Source: Lonicera japonica
Lineage: Eukaryota > Streptophyta > Magnoliopsida > Dipsacales > Caprifoliaceae
Direction: 5' to 3'
Assembly (NCBI GenBank): GCA_021464415.1
Contig: CM038466.1
Coordinates: 30,224,833 to 30,288,832, forward strand
Length of the DNA stretch: 64,000 nt
Shown: one piece after another, positions 35,795 through 48,839 of the stretch
How the letters are laid out: each line of letters opens with the position of its first letter
Position numbering within the stretch: position 1 is the first letter of the stretch
Program-made: the position numbers and the translations under genes
The notes under the pieces: model-generated
Database searches by the model: none
What the model saw: the letters and a program-made list of their open reading frames with translations, nothing else
Told to the model about the DNA's origin: nothing

Positions 35795-38700
35795 TCAATT
35801 AGCTGTAGCAATGGGGGTCCTAGGGCTAGGGAGTCCCATGTACGAAAGTCGAGGCGAGAGTCGCACCTTAGGGCTCGGCCTAGGGGAGGGGATTGGACCG
35901 TAGTTGCCAAAGGGTCCTGGTGTAACCCTAGGCGACAAGTTGACTTGCTCAAGTGCTCGGGACTGTAACTCTGTAGGGTAGTCCCTGACACAACCGATGC
36001 GGGGGCCGGTTCCTGATGACCACTTGCACGACAACCGCTTAGCCATTTTATACATTGGCTCGTTAATGCTGGTTTTATTGCCTTGATCTTGCAAATCATT
36101 TGTGTTTATATCTTCTTTTTGAGGAGTTGTGATGGACCTCTTTGGTGATTTTGGCTTTACTTCCTCATCATTGTTAACCTCAAGTGAAGGGCTATCATCA
36201 TCTATTGCACATTTCTGTTGAAAAAAGGAAAATGGGTATTAGTTATACGTTATGTATGGATCAACTAATTTTTTTTTATAGACAATTTATAAATTGCATC
36301 TGTTTTTACCTTTACGTCTGTGAGGTCTACATGGTTTTCTTCAAGGAAGGAAATGAATTCCCTAAAGTTTTCCTCTGTTGGGTGGTAGTGACCACTATAT
36401 GGCCATATAGCCTAAAAAAACATGAAACAAAGATATAATCAATATCAAACATGTACAAGTATATGTTACATAAAGAGTGAAAGGCCAATAATGCCGTGCT
36501 TATTTGTTTTGTACCTTTTAGGATACTTATTAAGGGTACAACACATTAAAGCATGGCAATGGGAAAATGCGGTGAGAAACACCGGTACATGTAATGTACA
36601 TAGTTACAATGTAACTAAAGGTAAAACACATTAAAGCATGTCTAGATATTTACCTCGAGAACACCTTGATGGGCGACTAATCTTCCAGCCGCGGTGATGG
36701 CCCCACCTGACAGAAAACTTGAATGCTGAAACTCGCCTTTCTTCTTTTGCCCAACATACAAGTTCTTTGACGTGCTGAGAACAAATATCCACTTGGAACC
36801 CTCATCGGTTTCGACTAACACACCACTTTGACTAAACAAAAGTTTCCCATTTTCGACAATTACTTCATACTCTTCCCTTTCGTTCTGATATTGACACAAG
36901 AAAAATAGAGATGTATTAGTCATAAGGACTGCGTAAAAAATTGATATAAATAGAGTTCATGCTTGTACAAAATGTACAAATAGTCAAATATGTGTGGAAT
37001 ATCAATTCAAATACAACATTTTGAAGCTTACCGGTCCTAGATATTTGATGCATTGGCGATATAGCTTGGACCTTGGACATTTTTCGAGGTTTATTTCTTT
37101 ACCATCTCCAACATCCAACCTTCATATTTCAAATGAGTTGACCGTAAGAGGAAGTCCGCAAAAGGGAAATTCAAATCACAAAATATTCCTTCAAAGTTCC
37201 AATACTAAGTGAAGAAATCTGGACCATCCATTTAAAATTGGATGGCTTAGATTTTTAACACATAGTGAACGAATGGTCCAAATTTACTACACTACTCTAG
37301 ATTGATTAAGAAGCCAGATCCTTCTATCGGTTCTATCTGTTTGGTTGCAGAGAAAATATAAGCAAATTTGATGTATCACATTTTTTCTTGTTTCGTTATT
37401 TAGAATAGTTAAACAAAAATAAAAAGGTGAGTGTAGCTCTAATGCTAAAGCATGATATACATCCACTCAATGCACTATTTGGTCTGAAGAGTCCAAAACT
37501 GATTTGGCATTAGCATTTTCCGATGATGAAGCTCAAAGTTCAAAACAATAAAATCAAGATCTCAATTCAATTATATATATATATATATATATTATACATG
37601 CATTAATTCTTTTACTCTTTTCCTACAATTTAATCATGAACCAAACAGAGTGAAAAAGGAAAAATAAACCAGAAAGAAAAAAGTGGAAAAATAGAGTATT
37701 CACCAGTAGAAGAATGGTTGACAGCTTTCACTTTTGAACCAAATATCATAGTAGAAGTGTAAATTGTGCCCATACCGATGGCGCGGGTCAATCTGTACAA
37801 AACATAAAGAAAATTTATTAATCTTCACTTAGTTGCAAATATTTACGATGAACCAAAAAGACCCTAAAAATAACTAAACCAACACCATAATCTTTAAAAT
37901 AAAAAAACTGTTTATTGAGCCTTACAGCTTCAAGCCAATGTTGTAAGGCTAACTTTTGAGCCTTCTCATCCTTGGACAACCCCTTTCCCACCTGAAAATT
38001 ATTACAGAATAATTGATATTAATATCCAATAATTTTTGAAAGGAGAAAGACATAAAACTTAAAAGAGTCATTGCATGTCGAAAATGCACCTTTGCTGCTC
38101 GCGTCCTTGCCCTGGCCCACCGTGAGACGGCGGTTTCTGGCTTCTCGATGTTAAAGAATGACACCGAGCTTCTCCTTAGAGCCGCAAAATCTAGTGCTTT
38201 CCACCTAAAACATTTGAATAATTACCCAATTTAGTTAAGCAAAACACAAAGAAACATGTGTACTATAAGAAATATCAAAGAGATCTCAGAAAGTATAGAG
38301 GAAAACGTGAAGAAAAGGAAAAATAAACGACGCACAACAACGTGGTTTTTTCCTTTCCCGAGTTTACTTGGGAGATGGAGGAAATTGACATAAGTAACTG
38401 ACAAACAGACGTGACAACAATGCATTGGTTGGGGGTGTATAGTGGTTCAGGCCTGGCCTGCGTGAACCCCAAATCTCACCAATACGCCGCCACATTAGAT
38501 ATGTCAGTTATCCATGTCTCATCTCTCTCTCCATATATATATGTATATACTTTCCGAGGTCCAAACATATTGACGAAAGGGTCTATTACCAGAGCTCTTC
38601 AATGACAACAGCACAATCAGCGAGGTTTCTGCGGGTCCGATAGCTCTTATAGACCTTTTGAAGTTTAAGAGCAGCTGCATCAAGCTCACTAACTGGCCTT

Positions 38701-38951
38701 GGAGAGAAGAAAACTGAAGGCTCCTTAGGTAGTTGAATTGTGGGGGGCATTAATGATTTGTGGGATGATAAGGCCTTGTTTGGCTCCAATTCTTTTAGGT
38801 CTTGAAATAGATTCTTGAAAGAAAGTGTTTTTTCAAGCATTACTCTCATGGGTTCACTGGTATTTAAAGTTATTGAGTTCAATCTCTTGTCTGATTTGTT
38901 CAAGGTTTTCTCTGAATCTCTGCTCTTGAAGCTGTTTGTTCTTAAGGTCAT
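35795..38951 (-). CDS. IQM: IQ-motif (IQM family) calmodulin-binding protein, 8 coding exons
   Basis: Plant IQM family protein; members bind calmodulin through an IQ motif and act in calcium-linked stress and growth signalling. Coding exons: 38951-38590, 38204-38090, 37991-37926, 37792-37704, 37119-37032, 36884-36654, 36411-36310, 36214-35795. All introns are GT-AG, the phases close, and the product is 490 residues, usual for the family. Seen: Ser/Lys-rich N-terminus, [18 protein letters not shown] leading into the IQ motif [12 protein letters not shown] (about 97-108), then the family-typical core with [65 protein letters not shown] and [18 protein letters not shown]. The tail is rich in SPR/PSP motifs. 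A 5' untranslated exon and leader intron are predicted upstream. Subgroup not assigned. Confidence 0.95.
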
Positions 38952-38992
38952 GTTTGGGTATTGAGAAAGTGAAATTTAAAGCTCCCAGACAC

Positions 38993-39904
38993 CTGCGCAA
39001 TTTGAACGAAAGGAAAACTGTGTTAAAATGACTAAAATTTTGAGAGTAATGTGCACAATTTGATTGAAGGAAAACTGTATTAAAATTACTAAAATTTTGG
39101 GGGTAATGAATGAAAATGTGATGAAAGTCAACATAAGATTTTCCCGGGAAAATGATAACTTTCCTATGGTGCGAAGTTATGAACCAGAAATCAAAAACCA
39201 TCAATTAATAACAAGGAAATCAGAAATTTTTCCCAGGAACCGATATTTTCCTATGTGAAAATTACATCACAAGAAATCAAAATCCATTTGAAAACCATCA
39301 TCCGTCAGAAAATTTTCCGGGGAAAATGAAATTTTCATATGAGAAAAATTTATCACCGGAAATCAAAACCCAATTGAAAAACAATCCATCAGTGACCGGA
39401 AAATCATAAAATTTTCCGGGGAAATTCAATTTTTCTTTGATAAATTTACTAGCACTAATAACATAAAAACCATCCATTAATACTAGAAAATAAGAAAAAT
39501 TTCCTTGACAATGCTATTTTCCTAATAATTAAAACCCACCAGATCAGAAAATTTACAGAGAAAATGTTATTTTCATATGAGAGAATTTTCTCACCGGAAA
39601 TCAAAACCCATTTGTAAACCCTCCTTTGCTAATAAGTAATCAGAAAATTTTCCGGGAAAATGCAAATTTTTTAAGATGAAGTTTATCAGCTCAAATCACT
39701 GTAATAACTAGAAAATCAAAGAAAAATTTCTCAAGATTGAAAACCCATCAAATAATTTCTATAAAGTAAAATTTAAGGAAAAATATTCCATGAAATATTG
39801 CAATTTTCTTACCAATCAATCACCTTCCCCACCCCTAAATATACATCACATAAAGCTACTGAAATCTACACACACATATAACTATATATATATAATTAAC
39901 TGAC
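38993..39904 (-). other. Predicted 5'-leader intron of the IQM gene
   Basis: Donor AAG|GTCAGTT at 39904 and acceptor TTGCGCAG at 38993 bracket a 912-base intron that would place about 41 bases of leader before the ATG at 38951. Inferred from splice signals and the TATA box upstream. A transcript is needed to confirm it. Confidence 0.6.
39001..39760. repeat. Diverged tandem repeat array with TTTTCC/GGAAAA palindromes
   Basis: At least six copies of a roughly 80-100-base unit containing 'gaaaattttccggggaaaatg', 'ttttcatatgag' and 'aaatcaaaacccatttg' (near 39139, 39226, 39306, 39403, 39541 and 39631). A shorter unit, 'ggaaaactgt.ttaaaat.actaaaattttg', is repeated twice at 39010-39100. The array occupies most of the IQM leader intron. 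Confidence 0.8.
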
Positions 39905-40072
39905 CTTGAATTTCAAAACCAAATCCTAAAGATTCTTGATTCTCTCTGTTTCACTTCAAAGAATATTTATCACTGAGAAAAATCCCAAACTTTTTCTAGC
40001 AGCAAATTAACAAGTTGAATAAGAAGATATGCCTCTGCTAACTATAACTATCTACCTCTCCTCTCTGAATAC

Positions 40073-40081
40073 ATTTATATA
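40073..40081 (-). promoter_or_regulatory. TATA box of the IQM gene
   Basis: TATATAAAT on the minus strand, about 170 bases upstream of the predicted leader-intron donor. Transcription would start near 40045. It is the only good TATA match directly upstream of this gene. Confidence 0.6.
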
Positions 40082-40099
40082 TGCGTAGATTTTGTGGGT

Positions 40100-42510
40100 T
40101 TGATTCTTGAAAATAGAAAATAATATTTATTATTATGATAGTCAAAGCAGAGCTTTTGGCACGTATGAGACTAGACTCTGAAATTTTGGAGCTGTCCTTC
40201 AATTCCCAGAAGGTTCCCTTGTAGGTAGAATATGAATAGTAATCTATAATACAAATTAGAATTTTATTATTCATTGACAACGACAGCTAATTATAATAAT
40301 TTAATAATTATAAACTATTTGCATAAATTTAATAATTTAAATAAATTGTGGTAATTATGTAATATTCAATACTATTAAATGTTATATTTAATACATTTAT
40401 TAAAGGACAACAATTCACAAGCTACTGCTTCTTTCCACATCCTCCCCCTGGATTATTGTATTCATTTTAAAAAAAAATGGTGTTCTCCAAAATAATAATA
40501 AAACAAAAGGGTTTTTTTTAATAAGAATGTTATTTTGTTAGATTATTAATGTTTTATGTTTTTTTATTAAAGAAATTGAAGTTATTTGAATTGCAAAAAA
40601 TATTAATAGATTTAGTTCCAATGGGCAATGGTATCTTGATTTAATTTGGACCAAATAGGAATGGTCATATATTTCCTATAAACTATGTCGACCGTCTAAT
40701 ATTTTCAAATGAAAATATTGGTTATTTAAACTTTTTCATAATTTTGTTTGTAAATAATTTATTAACTTTGCTTTTATTCTATATAAAAAAAAATTAAGTT
40801 AAATCTATAAAGTTTTACATAACCATTTTTTATGATACAACTTGATTTAGTAAATTTGTCAGTTATACTTTAAATTTGATAAAAACAGTGATGATTTTAG
40901 GTAAAAACTATAGATTTATTTTTATATAGTGTTATACCAAACTTTACTTATTTTATTCTCTATTCTACTAAAATACTATGTAAAAACTACATTTGCACCG
41001 GGTTAAGAGGTTAGCTTATTTGGTACGAGACTAACTCACCTTAACATTCACTAAGGCTCAATCCCACCATTGGTGGAATTCTTATCTCTTTCCCCCACTA
41101 TTGCTCCAATGGACCAAAAAAATATATAATAATGGTAGAATTCTTGATCGTGATCTTGGATAGACCATGAACAATAGCCGTACGTATGTTTGTTTTTTTA
41201 AAGAAGGAAAAAAATAATTTGAATTATATTAAACATTAAACTTTTTTTTAATTGCACAAAATATATTTTATATTTTTTAAAATTTTTGATAGCGCCAGAT
41301 AGCACAGACATATCCTATCTCCAAATTTCTCTTTATCAATAGAGTTCACTTAACTAAATCTTACGATTCTCTTATTTTGTTGGGATGGAGGTAGTTTTAT
41401 CGATTTTGTGGATTGTTGATTGGGGGTATATTGGTGAAAGGATGTACGATGAGTTGTATGGGGTGGTGGTGATTTGATTGTCCAGCGGAGGTGGCGAGCA
41501 GAGACTTTTAATATGGGAGTTAAGGTTGTTTGTTGAATGTGTATGATTCAAAGGGGGTTAATTAAAAATTTGACGTTCTTAATTATTTTATAACACAATT
41601 AACTAATTAAATCTCACACAGTAAAAATAAGGTGTATTTTTGATATTTGATTAGGTCAAACTAAAGTTTCATCAAAGGATACCAAAGTGAAAGTTAGATC
41701 ATCCATTTAAGATAAAGTATATCTACAATCAAATGAAATAAACAATTAAAATATTAATTAATATAGATTTTTATTAAATTAAGAATAGCTTAGAGTGCCA
41801 CAATATTTATTTAGAGTGTTGTAATTTTGATAAGTGAAATAGTGCCAGACGGCATGGGCAAACAGTCTATAGTAAAAAACAAAGCACTCATTATTCAATG
41901 GAGGCCACTGTTTTCAAAATCTAATGGCCCAAATCGATTTACATAGATCTAAAGGTGAAAAATAAATCTTCACTCACTATTAATTGTATTTATTTTCTTC
42001 CCCCTAACTCTCTGTCCCCTAATTTTTTTCATTATGTCTCTTACTTTTGGAAAAAAAGATTCTATAAACTTACACTATTTCTCTCACTATAATCTATCCG
42101 CTCCCATGGAAGAATTAACACTTACCGGCACCCTCCTATTAATGCCACATACTCATTTCTATCGGCAAAAATAATTTATTTTTTATCTTTCTTATTTTTT
42201 TTCCTTGATCTTAAGTGTAAGTGACAAGAGCGTGACCAACTATATAGCTATGTGATCCATTGACTTCACTCAATCTATAATTTTTTGTAATAGTATCGGG
42301 TGGCATTGGTATGTTTCAAAAAATATTTTTTTATTATGAATTTTTTTTAGGTTAGTGATATTAGTGCTCTACAAAAAATACTCTTAGTATTATAAAATAT
42401 CCTTTAGTGACAAAAAACGTGTTTCAAAAAATTAATGTAAAGTATCACTAAATATTATTTTTATTATATTGTTCTGTGCCCTTGGGTACGGACATTACCC
42501 TAGTATTATT
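40100..42510. other. Intergenic, with a SINE-like segment near 41.0 kb
   Basis: At about 41003-41125 an A-box-like 'gttagcttatttgg' is followed by a B-box-like 'ggctcaatccc', and the segment closes with a short A run, as in a tRNA-derived SINE. The rest is AT-rich with nothing recognised. Confidence 0.4.
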
Positions 42511-42920
42511 AAAGGGTGTAGTTATTTGCCCTTATTAAATTTGTAACAAACACTTCTTATCACAAACATTTTTTAAAGGTAAATTTTTAGTTACTAACAC
42601 CTGTTAAGACCCGTCTAATGAAAGATGATTGAAAATGTACACACTTACCTTATTTGAAGATAATTTGTTTGTAATAACTTGCTTAACATTAAATAATAGA
42701 TTACTAGAGCGTTTTTCAAATAAGACTCACCTAATAAGAGGTGAGCACATTCACATAAACTCGCCTTACACGAGGAGAGTGTGTTGCTAAACACTCATCT
42801 AACATCAGGCAATGGAGGGAATGTTTGTGACAAATAAGGTGGTATTAAAATGTGTTTTTAGTTAAATTTTGGAATGGGATGTTTGTGACAGAATTAAAGA
42901 ATGTAAAAAATACCATCCTT
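42511..42920. repeat. MITE family copy 2 (partner at 24.8 kb)
   Basis: Aligns with 24820-25225 through 'cacaaacattttttaaaggt', 'aacatcaggcaatggagg' and 'ttaaaatgtgtttttagtta'. Its termini 'aaagggtgtagttattt' and 'ataccatcctt' are inverted relative to each other. Confidence 0.75.
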
Positions 42921-45893
42921 AAAGTAATTATATTTATTATCAAGGCGATGTACGATTTAAAAATATACGGTATAGTTTCTTAAGATAGTATTATATTTTG
43001 TTATGGAGAATATTATTTTAATAATATGACTTTCTTAGAATATAAGATAACTCAAATTTATTTTGGGAACTTCGTTGCCAATTTAAATAAATCTTCTGCT
43101 ATTATAAAATTTAACGTTTCTAAATATATATATATAAAGTGTGACCTAAAATTTTATTTTGAGTGCTAATAGTTATACTCTTTATTTTATGAGTTAGATA
43201 GAGATAGCATAATAATGGGTTGAGTAAAGCGGGTTTGGCCTAGTTCGAACTTGACTTACCTAAAAATATGGTCGAACTTAACTTGGGGTGAATTGAATTT
43301 AAGAATTTACTGCATGTACAAGCCTGAGTCTCACTACCTTGACCTAGCCAACTATTATAACTCGTTATAATTATATGATATTATAAGAATATTTTTTAAT
43401 TCAAGTTAAACGAGTTAGCTTTAAAGTCGCACTCACAATTAAAATTGGGTAAAAAACTCACCAGATTGGACTATTGGGACAGAGATGGATCATCATACAT
43501 TAACCTTTTAGCCTAGTTGTATGAGTGATTTTTCGCAAAGATTTGAAACCTGTCTAAAGCATTATAATAATAAATTCAATATATATTTCTTGCGAATTTT
43601 TATATTTTGTTGGATCGTGTAAGATGTAATTGTTGAGATAGTTTAATATGAAGATAATTCTCCATATGTTTAATGTATCTTGACAACCGTGGGGAGAGGA
43701 ACTAAAAAAGGTTGGTTGGGATTCAAAGGGGGCTTTGTTAATTTTCAAAGCACGAGTTGTTTGATTAATTCAAAGATTGAAATGTTTGAATTTGACGTAT
43801 GTCACTTTGAATATGTGTACACATATGCATATATACACGTAAGAATGATTTTTTGAATTTTCAAAATATAATATAATATAAAGGTAAATAAGTACACCTA
43901 TAAACGTATAGATTGTGGCACCAAGTTAGGAAGGGTGGCCCGGGAGAGGGAGGGGGGGGGGGGGGGGGGGGGGGGGGGTTAGGGGTAGGGGTAGGGGTGA
44001 CGGTAGACAGTCAAAGGAAGCTACTTTTCTTTATTACTAAAAAAATATAAATTTTAGTAATGAGAGGCCACCTCCTAACATTCATAATAGTCGAAATAAA
44101 TGAAAAAAATTTATTTTACGTGTGTATATAATAAGTATTTATAGTAGATTTAAAATATTGTTTTATAATATAGTATTATATTAAAATTAGATTTTACTAA
44201 ATTTCTTACCATAGATTATTAGATTTAATAAAAATGTGTTTAGTACCAAAAACATTTGAGAAATGCAGAAGGAAGAATACATAACAGTAAGTTGTGCTTT
44301 GGAAGAGGAGACACACAATAGTTATGCGCGGGAGAGATTTACTCTCTTTACCTCTTTCATAATCTTATGCACATGTCTTTCTCTCTTAATTACAATCACG
44401 CAATATTAGCTCTAAGTGGCATCGGCTCTCATCTACTATTTGGGAGGTCATAGGTTTCATTCTTTTCCCACTAAGATTTATGTTATTTTCAAATGAAGAA
44501 ACTTTAGACTGTCCTTTCAAAATAAATAAAGCATTATTTTATTCCTCTCATTATACTACTATTTCTCTTAGTTTAAGGGCTTATTGTAGTTCTTAATACT
44601 TACAAATTGCCTAATGAAATTCGAAAATTAAGGTTTCATTCGATAATAAGATAGAAAATATAAAAAAAATTGATTTTTCTAAGAATATGAAATTAATTCG
44701 AGTGATATCGTAAGATACTCTAATTTCTCCCTCACAATTCAAATAAATATAATTTTTTTCATAAAAAAAGGTTAAAAAGTAAGACAATATCATATCGAAT
44801 CTTTCAATTTATTTTTGAATTTTCAACCCAAATCAAATTTTTTTCTTCAATTCATTATTAAACGGAGTAATCTTTTAACTGTACTACGTCAGCAAAGAAA
44901 GGAAGCTAGTGAAGAAACATGGGTCGATGCATGTACCCATAAATAATAAATATAGTCAAATACTTTCTTAATTTAGTCTAGTCGTCAACACGCGTAAATG
45001 CAGAATTTATGCCACATCTGTTTTTGTAGAACATGTTCAAAGAGAAAGGTCAATGAGTTATGAAATATATATATTGCACAAACCTAAAATTCAAAACATT
45101 ATATTTATATCGGGATATTGAAAAATATGATTTGCATGAAAATTTTTTTTTGCAAAATAATTAAGAAATAATATTTTTTAACTTAAGGGCTTCTAAATTT
45201 TTAAATTGTATTTTTTATAAAATCATGCAAAATCAAATTTGTACTAAATATTTTTTAGCATATTATTATAAATAATTGTTTAATTGACGGTGTTTAGAAT
45301 AATTTTAACAAATTACATATTTAAAACATATTTATTAATAAAATGCACATAATAATTTTTTGGAGTTATGCAAAGTTAAGTTTGCACTCTTTATTTTCTA
45401 AAATATTACTATATATTTTTGTTTATTTGACATTATTTTAAAGTTTTATGAATGAAATATAAAAATATACTTGTTAAAATATATAAACACATCATGCAAA
45501 ACAAATTTGCACAATTTATTTATTTTTTGATTGCAAAGTTAAGTTTGCAGAAAACACAATTTTGTGCAAAGTTAAGTTTGCACTCAACACAATTTAGTGT
45601 AAAGTAAAGTTTGCACTTGGTCAAAACCCTTAGTTTTAAATGCAATTGATAAACAAGCTCTTATCTCATAATGATAATAATATCTAGGCCCTTATTTTTT
45701 AAAAATATTATTTGTTAGTTTTTTTAAGAAAAACATTATCACGCAAGCCCTTTTACATTATTTTCAGTATTTATATTCACTTATTACACAATTTCAAAAC
45801 ATCATATATATTTTGTGCTTCAAGTAGGTATATAATTTTTTTTTGTTTATGACCATCATTTTTAAGGTCTCTTTTTTTTCCTTATCAAATTTT
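42921..45893. other. Intergenic with a long G run and short repeats
   Basis: A run of about 27 G at 43952-43978 is followed by 'ttaggggtaggggtagggg' (43979-43997). At 45370-45616 'gcaaagttaagtttgca' or close variants occur about five times. No gene seen. Confidence 0.6.
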
Positions 45894-48839
45894 CTTATAT
45901 CACATTAAATATATGATTAATCCCAATTCGTAGATCCTGAACATGCCGCTTGCATAAAATGTAATTCTAGAATTTAGAAAACAGGACTTACCGAATAAAT
46001 AAAGTTGTGTTTTAGATTGTATGAAAAGTGATCGTTTGAATCATCTGACTTACTCTTTCTTCTCCCGTTTACCTGATCATATCCATCAAGTGAGTATATA
46101 ACGCGCGCATGATCGTATTCATTAAGCGAGTATATAACGCGCACATTAACTACTAGCTATAAGATTCCAAACCTAAAATTCCTGAAGTCGGAAGTCTTTT
46201 TAACACTCGCACCAATGTTGCGTACCAATGCTACACAACATGTAATTAAGAACCTTTTGTATGAGACGTGCATTATACATCATGAAAATAAATAATAATA
46301 ATAATAATAAAAAAAAAATCTACTCTTATTGGTCAAAATCAAATCACATGGTCAAAAATCAAGACTAAGAATATATTGGGTACTATTGGATCGGCTTGCC
46401 AAATCTGAAACAAAATGCTACATCTGCGGTTACTCGAAACCCATTGAATAGTTTTTGTCAAACCCTAGACTCTATTAAATACTTAAAAACTTTTTATATT
46501 AAATTCTTAAACATAAATAATTTTGGTATAAAAGTTCACACGTCCTGCACTCTTTTAAATACTTAAAAAGTCTTTATATTAAATTCTTAAATATAAATAC
46601 TTTTAATATATAAGTTCATATGTATTAACCATTCACATAACTCTCCTATATGATTGATTGATGTATTAAATTAATAATAAAATAATTATCATAGATTCTT
46701 ATTTTTAATGCATTAGCCAATTAAATAAGATAACCATATTAACTCTCACGGAAAAAGGATTAACAAATCTAAACTTCTTAAGAAAACTACTTTGAACTAT
46801 ACTCGCCATGTATATGCAACTCGAATATGTGTATATATATATAATTTTTAAAAAAGTATTTAATATAAGTGATGGATAACTTAGTTTTAAGCACGAGTTT
46901 AGATTGTTTAGTAGGAAATGTTAAGTTTAAATTTTGTTTTAAGCATATTTTTTACAATAAAAAGGATTTTATTGGACAGTTAGAAATAAAAGATATAAGA
47001 CAGTATCAAAATGGTCGAAATTTATCCTAAAGTTATATAATAGCATATATATATATATATATGTTTTTAATCGTAAGAAGAACTTGAAAGACATTTTTGG
47101 TGTCTCACTTAATTTTTTTAAAATACACTTCATTAATTTAGAATATTAAAAATATATATATAATCGCAATAACATTTGGACCCACAACTTATTGTATGGT
47201 GAACAAATGCATGCACCTCAACTATCAATCAAACTAACTCAATTGCAAAAATTTAATGTAACTATTATTGACAAAGACAGAAAAATCAAGATTAGGTTTC
47301 AATTCTAATTCTATTAGCAGTTTAATCATCTCTTTTTTGAAATCGAACACAAGGTAGTCGTATCTATCATCAATTACAACGTGCCAAAGTGATTTTTTTT
47401 TTCTTTAAACTATAAAAGTTATTCAGGCTAATTTACGTACATCTTAATTAATTTTTTATAAATAATTTTAAAAAAGCACTCTCACACTTTTAAAATGTTG
47501 TACATATATGTATTATTCAGAATATATTCATTTGAGAGTTACTTTTATATAAATTAAAGAGCTATTTTAGTAGAAAAACAAAAAATATCAAAATGATGTG
47601 CATGTGGATATTGACTTTTAATTAATTTGCCAAAATTTAACATTCAATGTCCAAAGTTGGCTTATGCAATTGGCCTCATATGATAGCCTAATAAAGGATC
47701 TTTCCAGCTAGGTGCTATATATATATAATAGTATTAGGACTAATATACTAAATCCATAAATTAAATATTAGTTATGTGTCCAAATCTAAGTAAACCTTAC
47801 TTCCTAATACAACCCTTCATTATTTATTTATTTCATTAGTTTTTGAACTTTAATTGTTAATTGATTAAGATATTCTAATACCCACCATGTTCTATGTATA
47901 GTTTCTATTTTTTACATTAACATAAACTTCAACTTGCATGATTAGGTATATATTATAAGTAACGTGTCTATTCAAGAAATTAAGACAATAATTTATCTTG
48001 GCGTATATCTATTTACCAAGTTAGAATTATTTTTTTATAGAGACTACACTGGAACCCATTTTTCTGCACCCTCTCGTAATTGTTACGAAATGTATACGTA
48101 TGTTACTTCTCTATATATAGTCATTGATACAAAAAGAGTTGGATCTTGGGACAAAGACAAGTGGAAAATTTAAGGGGTAGTTTGTGGTTTGAACAAGTTA
48201 ATTAAGTTTGTCTTTATTTTCTTTCAAATAGTGTTAAACATATTAACGATTTGTATAAATTTCTATACAAATAATTGTGATACCAATTATATAAAAATCG
48301 CAGTTAACATGTTAAATATAATGATTGCGTTAATTTATTAGAGTGGTGCCACATTTGTTTGTACAAATATTAAATTATTAGAGTTTGGAGCATCTAACCC
48401 AAAATAAATTGGCATTGGGTAGAGTAACCCCTTATTTGAGTTTGAACCATCAAACCTAAAACCAATTAGCAATGAATGAACACTTATATCCAGATAATTT
48501 AAACTTTTAACTTTAATTTTTTTTATTGTAATTTTAATTAATTTGTTCGTTTCATTTCAATAAGAAAATTCTATTGATTTAATCTATTTAATTATGAGCC
48601 AAAACTTCCCTAATTATTGTGTCAAAAATTAATAGTTTCACTTTTTTTATTTGTAAAGTTTTAAAATGAAGTCTTATTTTTTTTGGATATACCAAATTTT
48701 GAAATAGAAAAATAAGTACCATCACCGACCATATTTGCATTTTCAACATTTGAATTTTTTTAATATTCATCTCGCTCATATTCAGATTAAATTTTTTTAA
48801 TAAAATTTTGTGACGATCTAATAATTAAGGAGATGATTC
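45894..48839. repeat. ~2.95-kb tandem duplication, copy 1
   Basis: Begins 'cttatatcacattaaatata' and is followed directly by a second copy 2946 bases on. It carries no gene. Internal landmarks are two 'gagtatataacgcgc' units (46092-46146), two ~80-base subrepeats (46463-46618), and a 203-base stretch (48098-48300) missing from copy 2. Confidence 0.93.

Noticed and set aside
43979..43997. Interstitial telomere
   Set aside because: The repeats are TAGGGG, not the plant TTTAGGG, and only three follow a long G run, so slippage is likelier.
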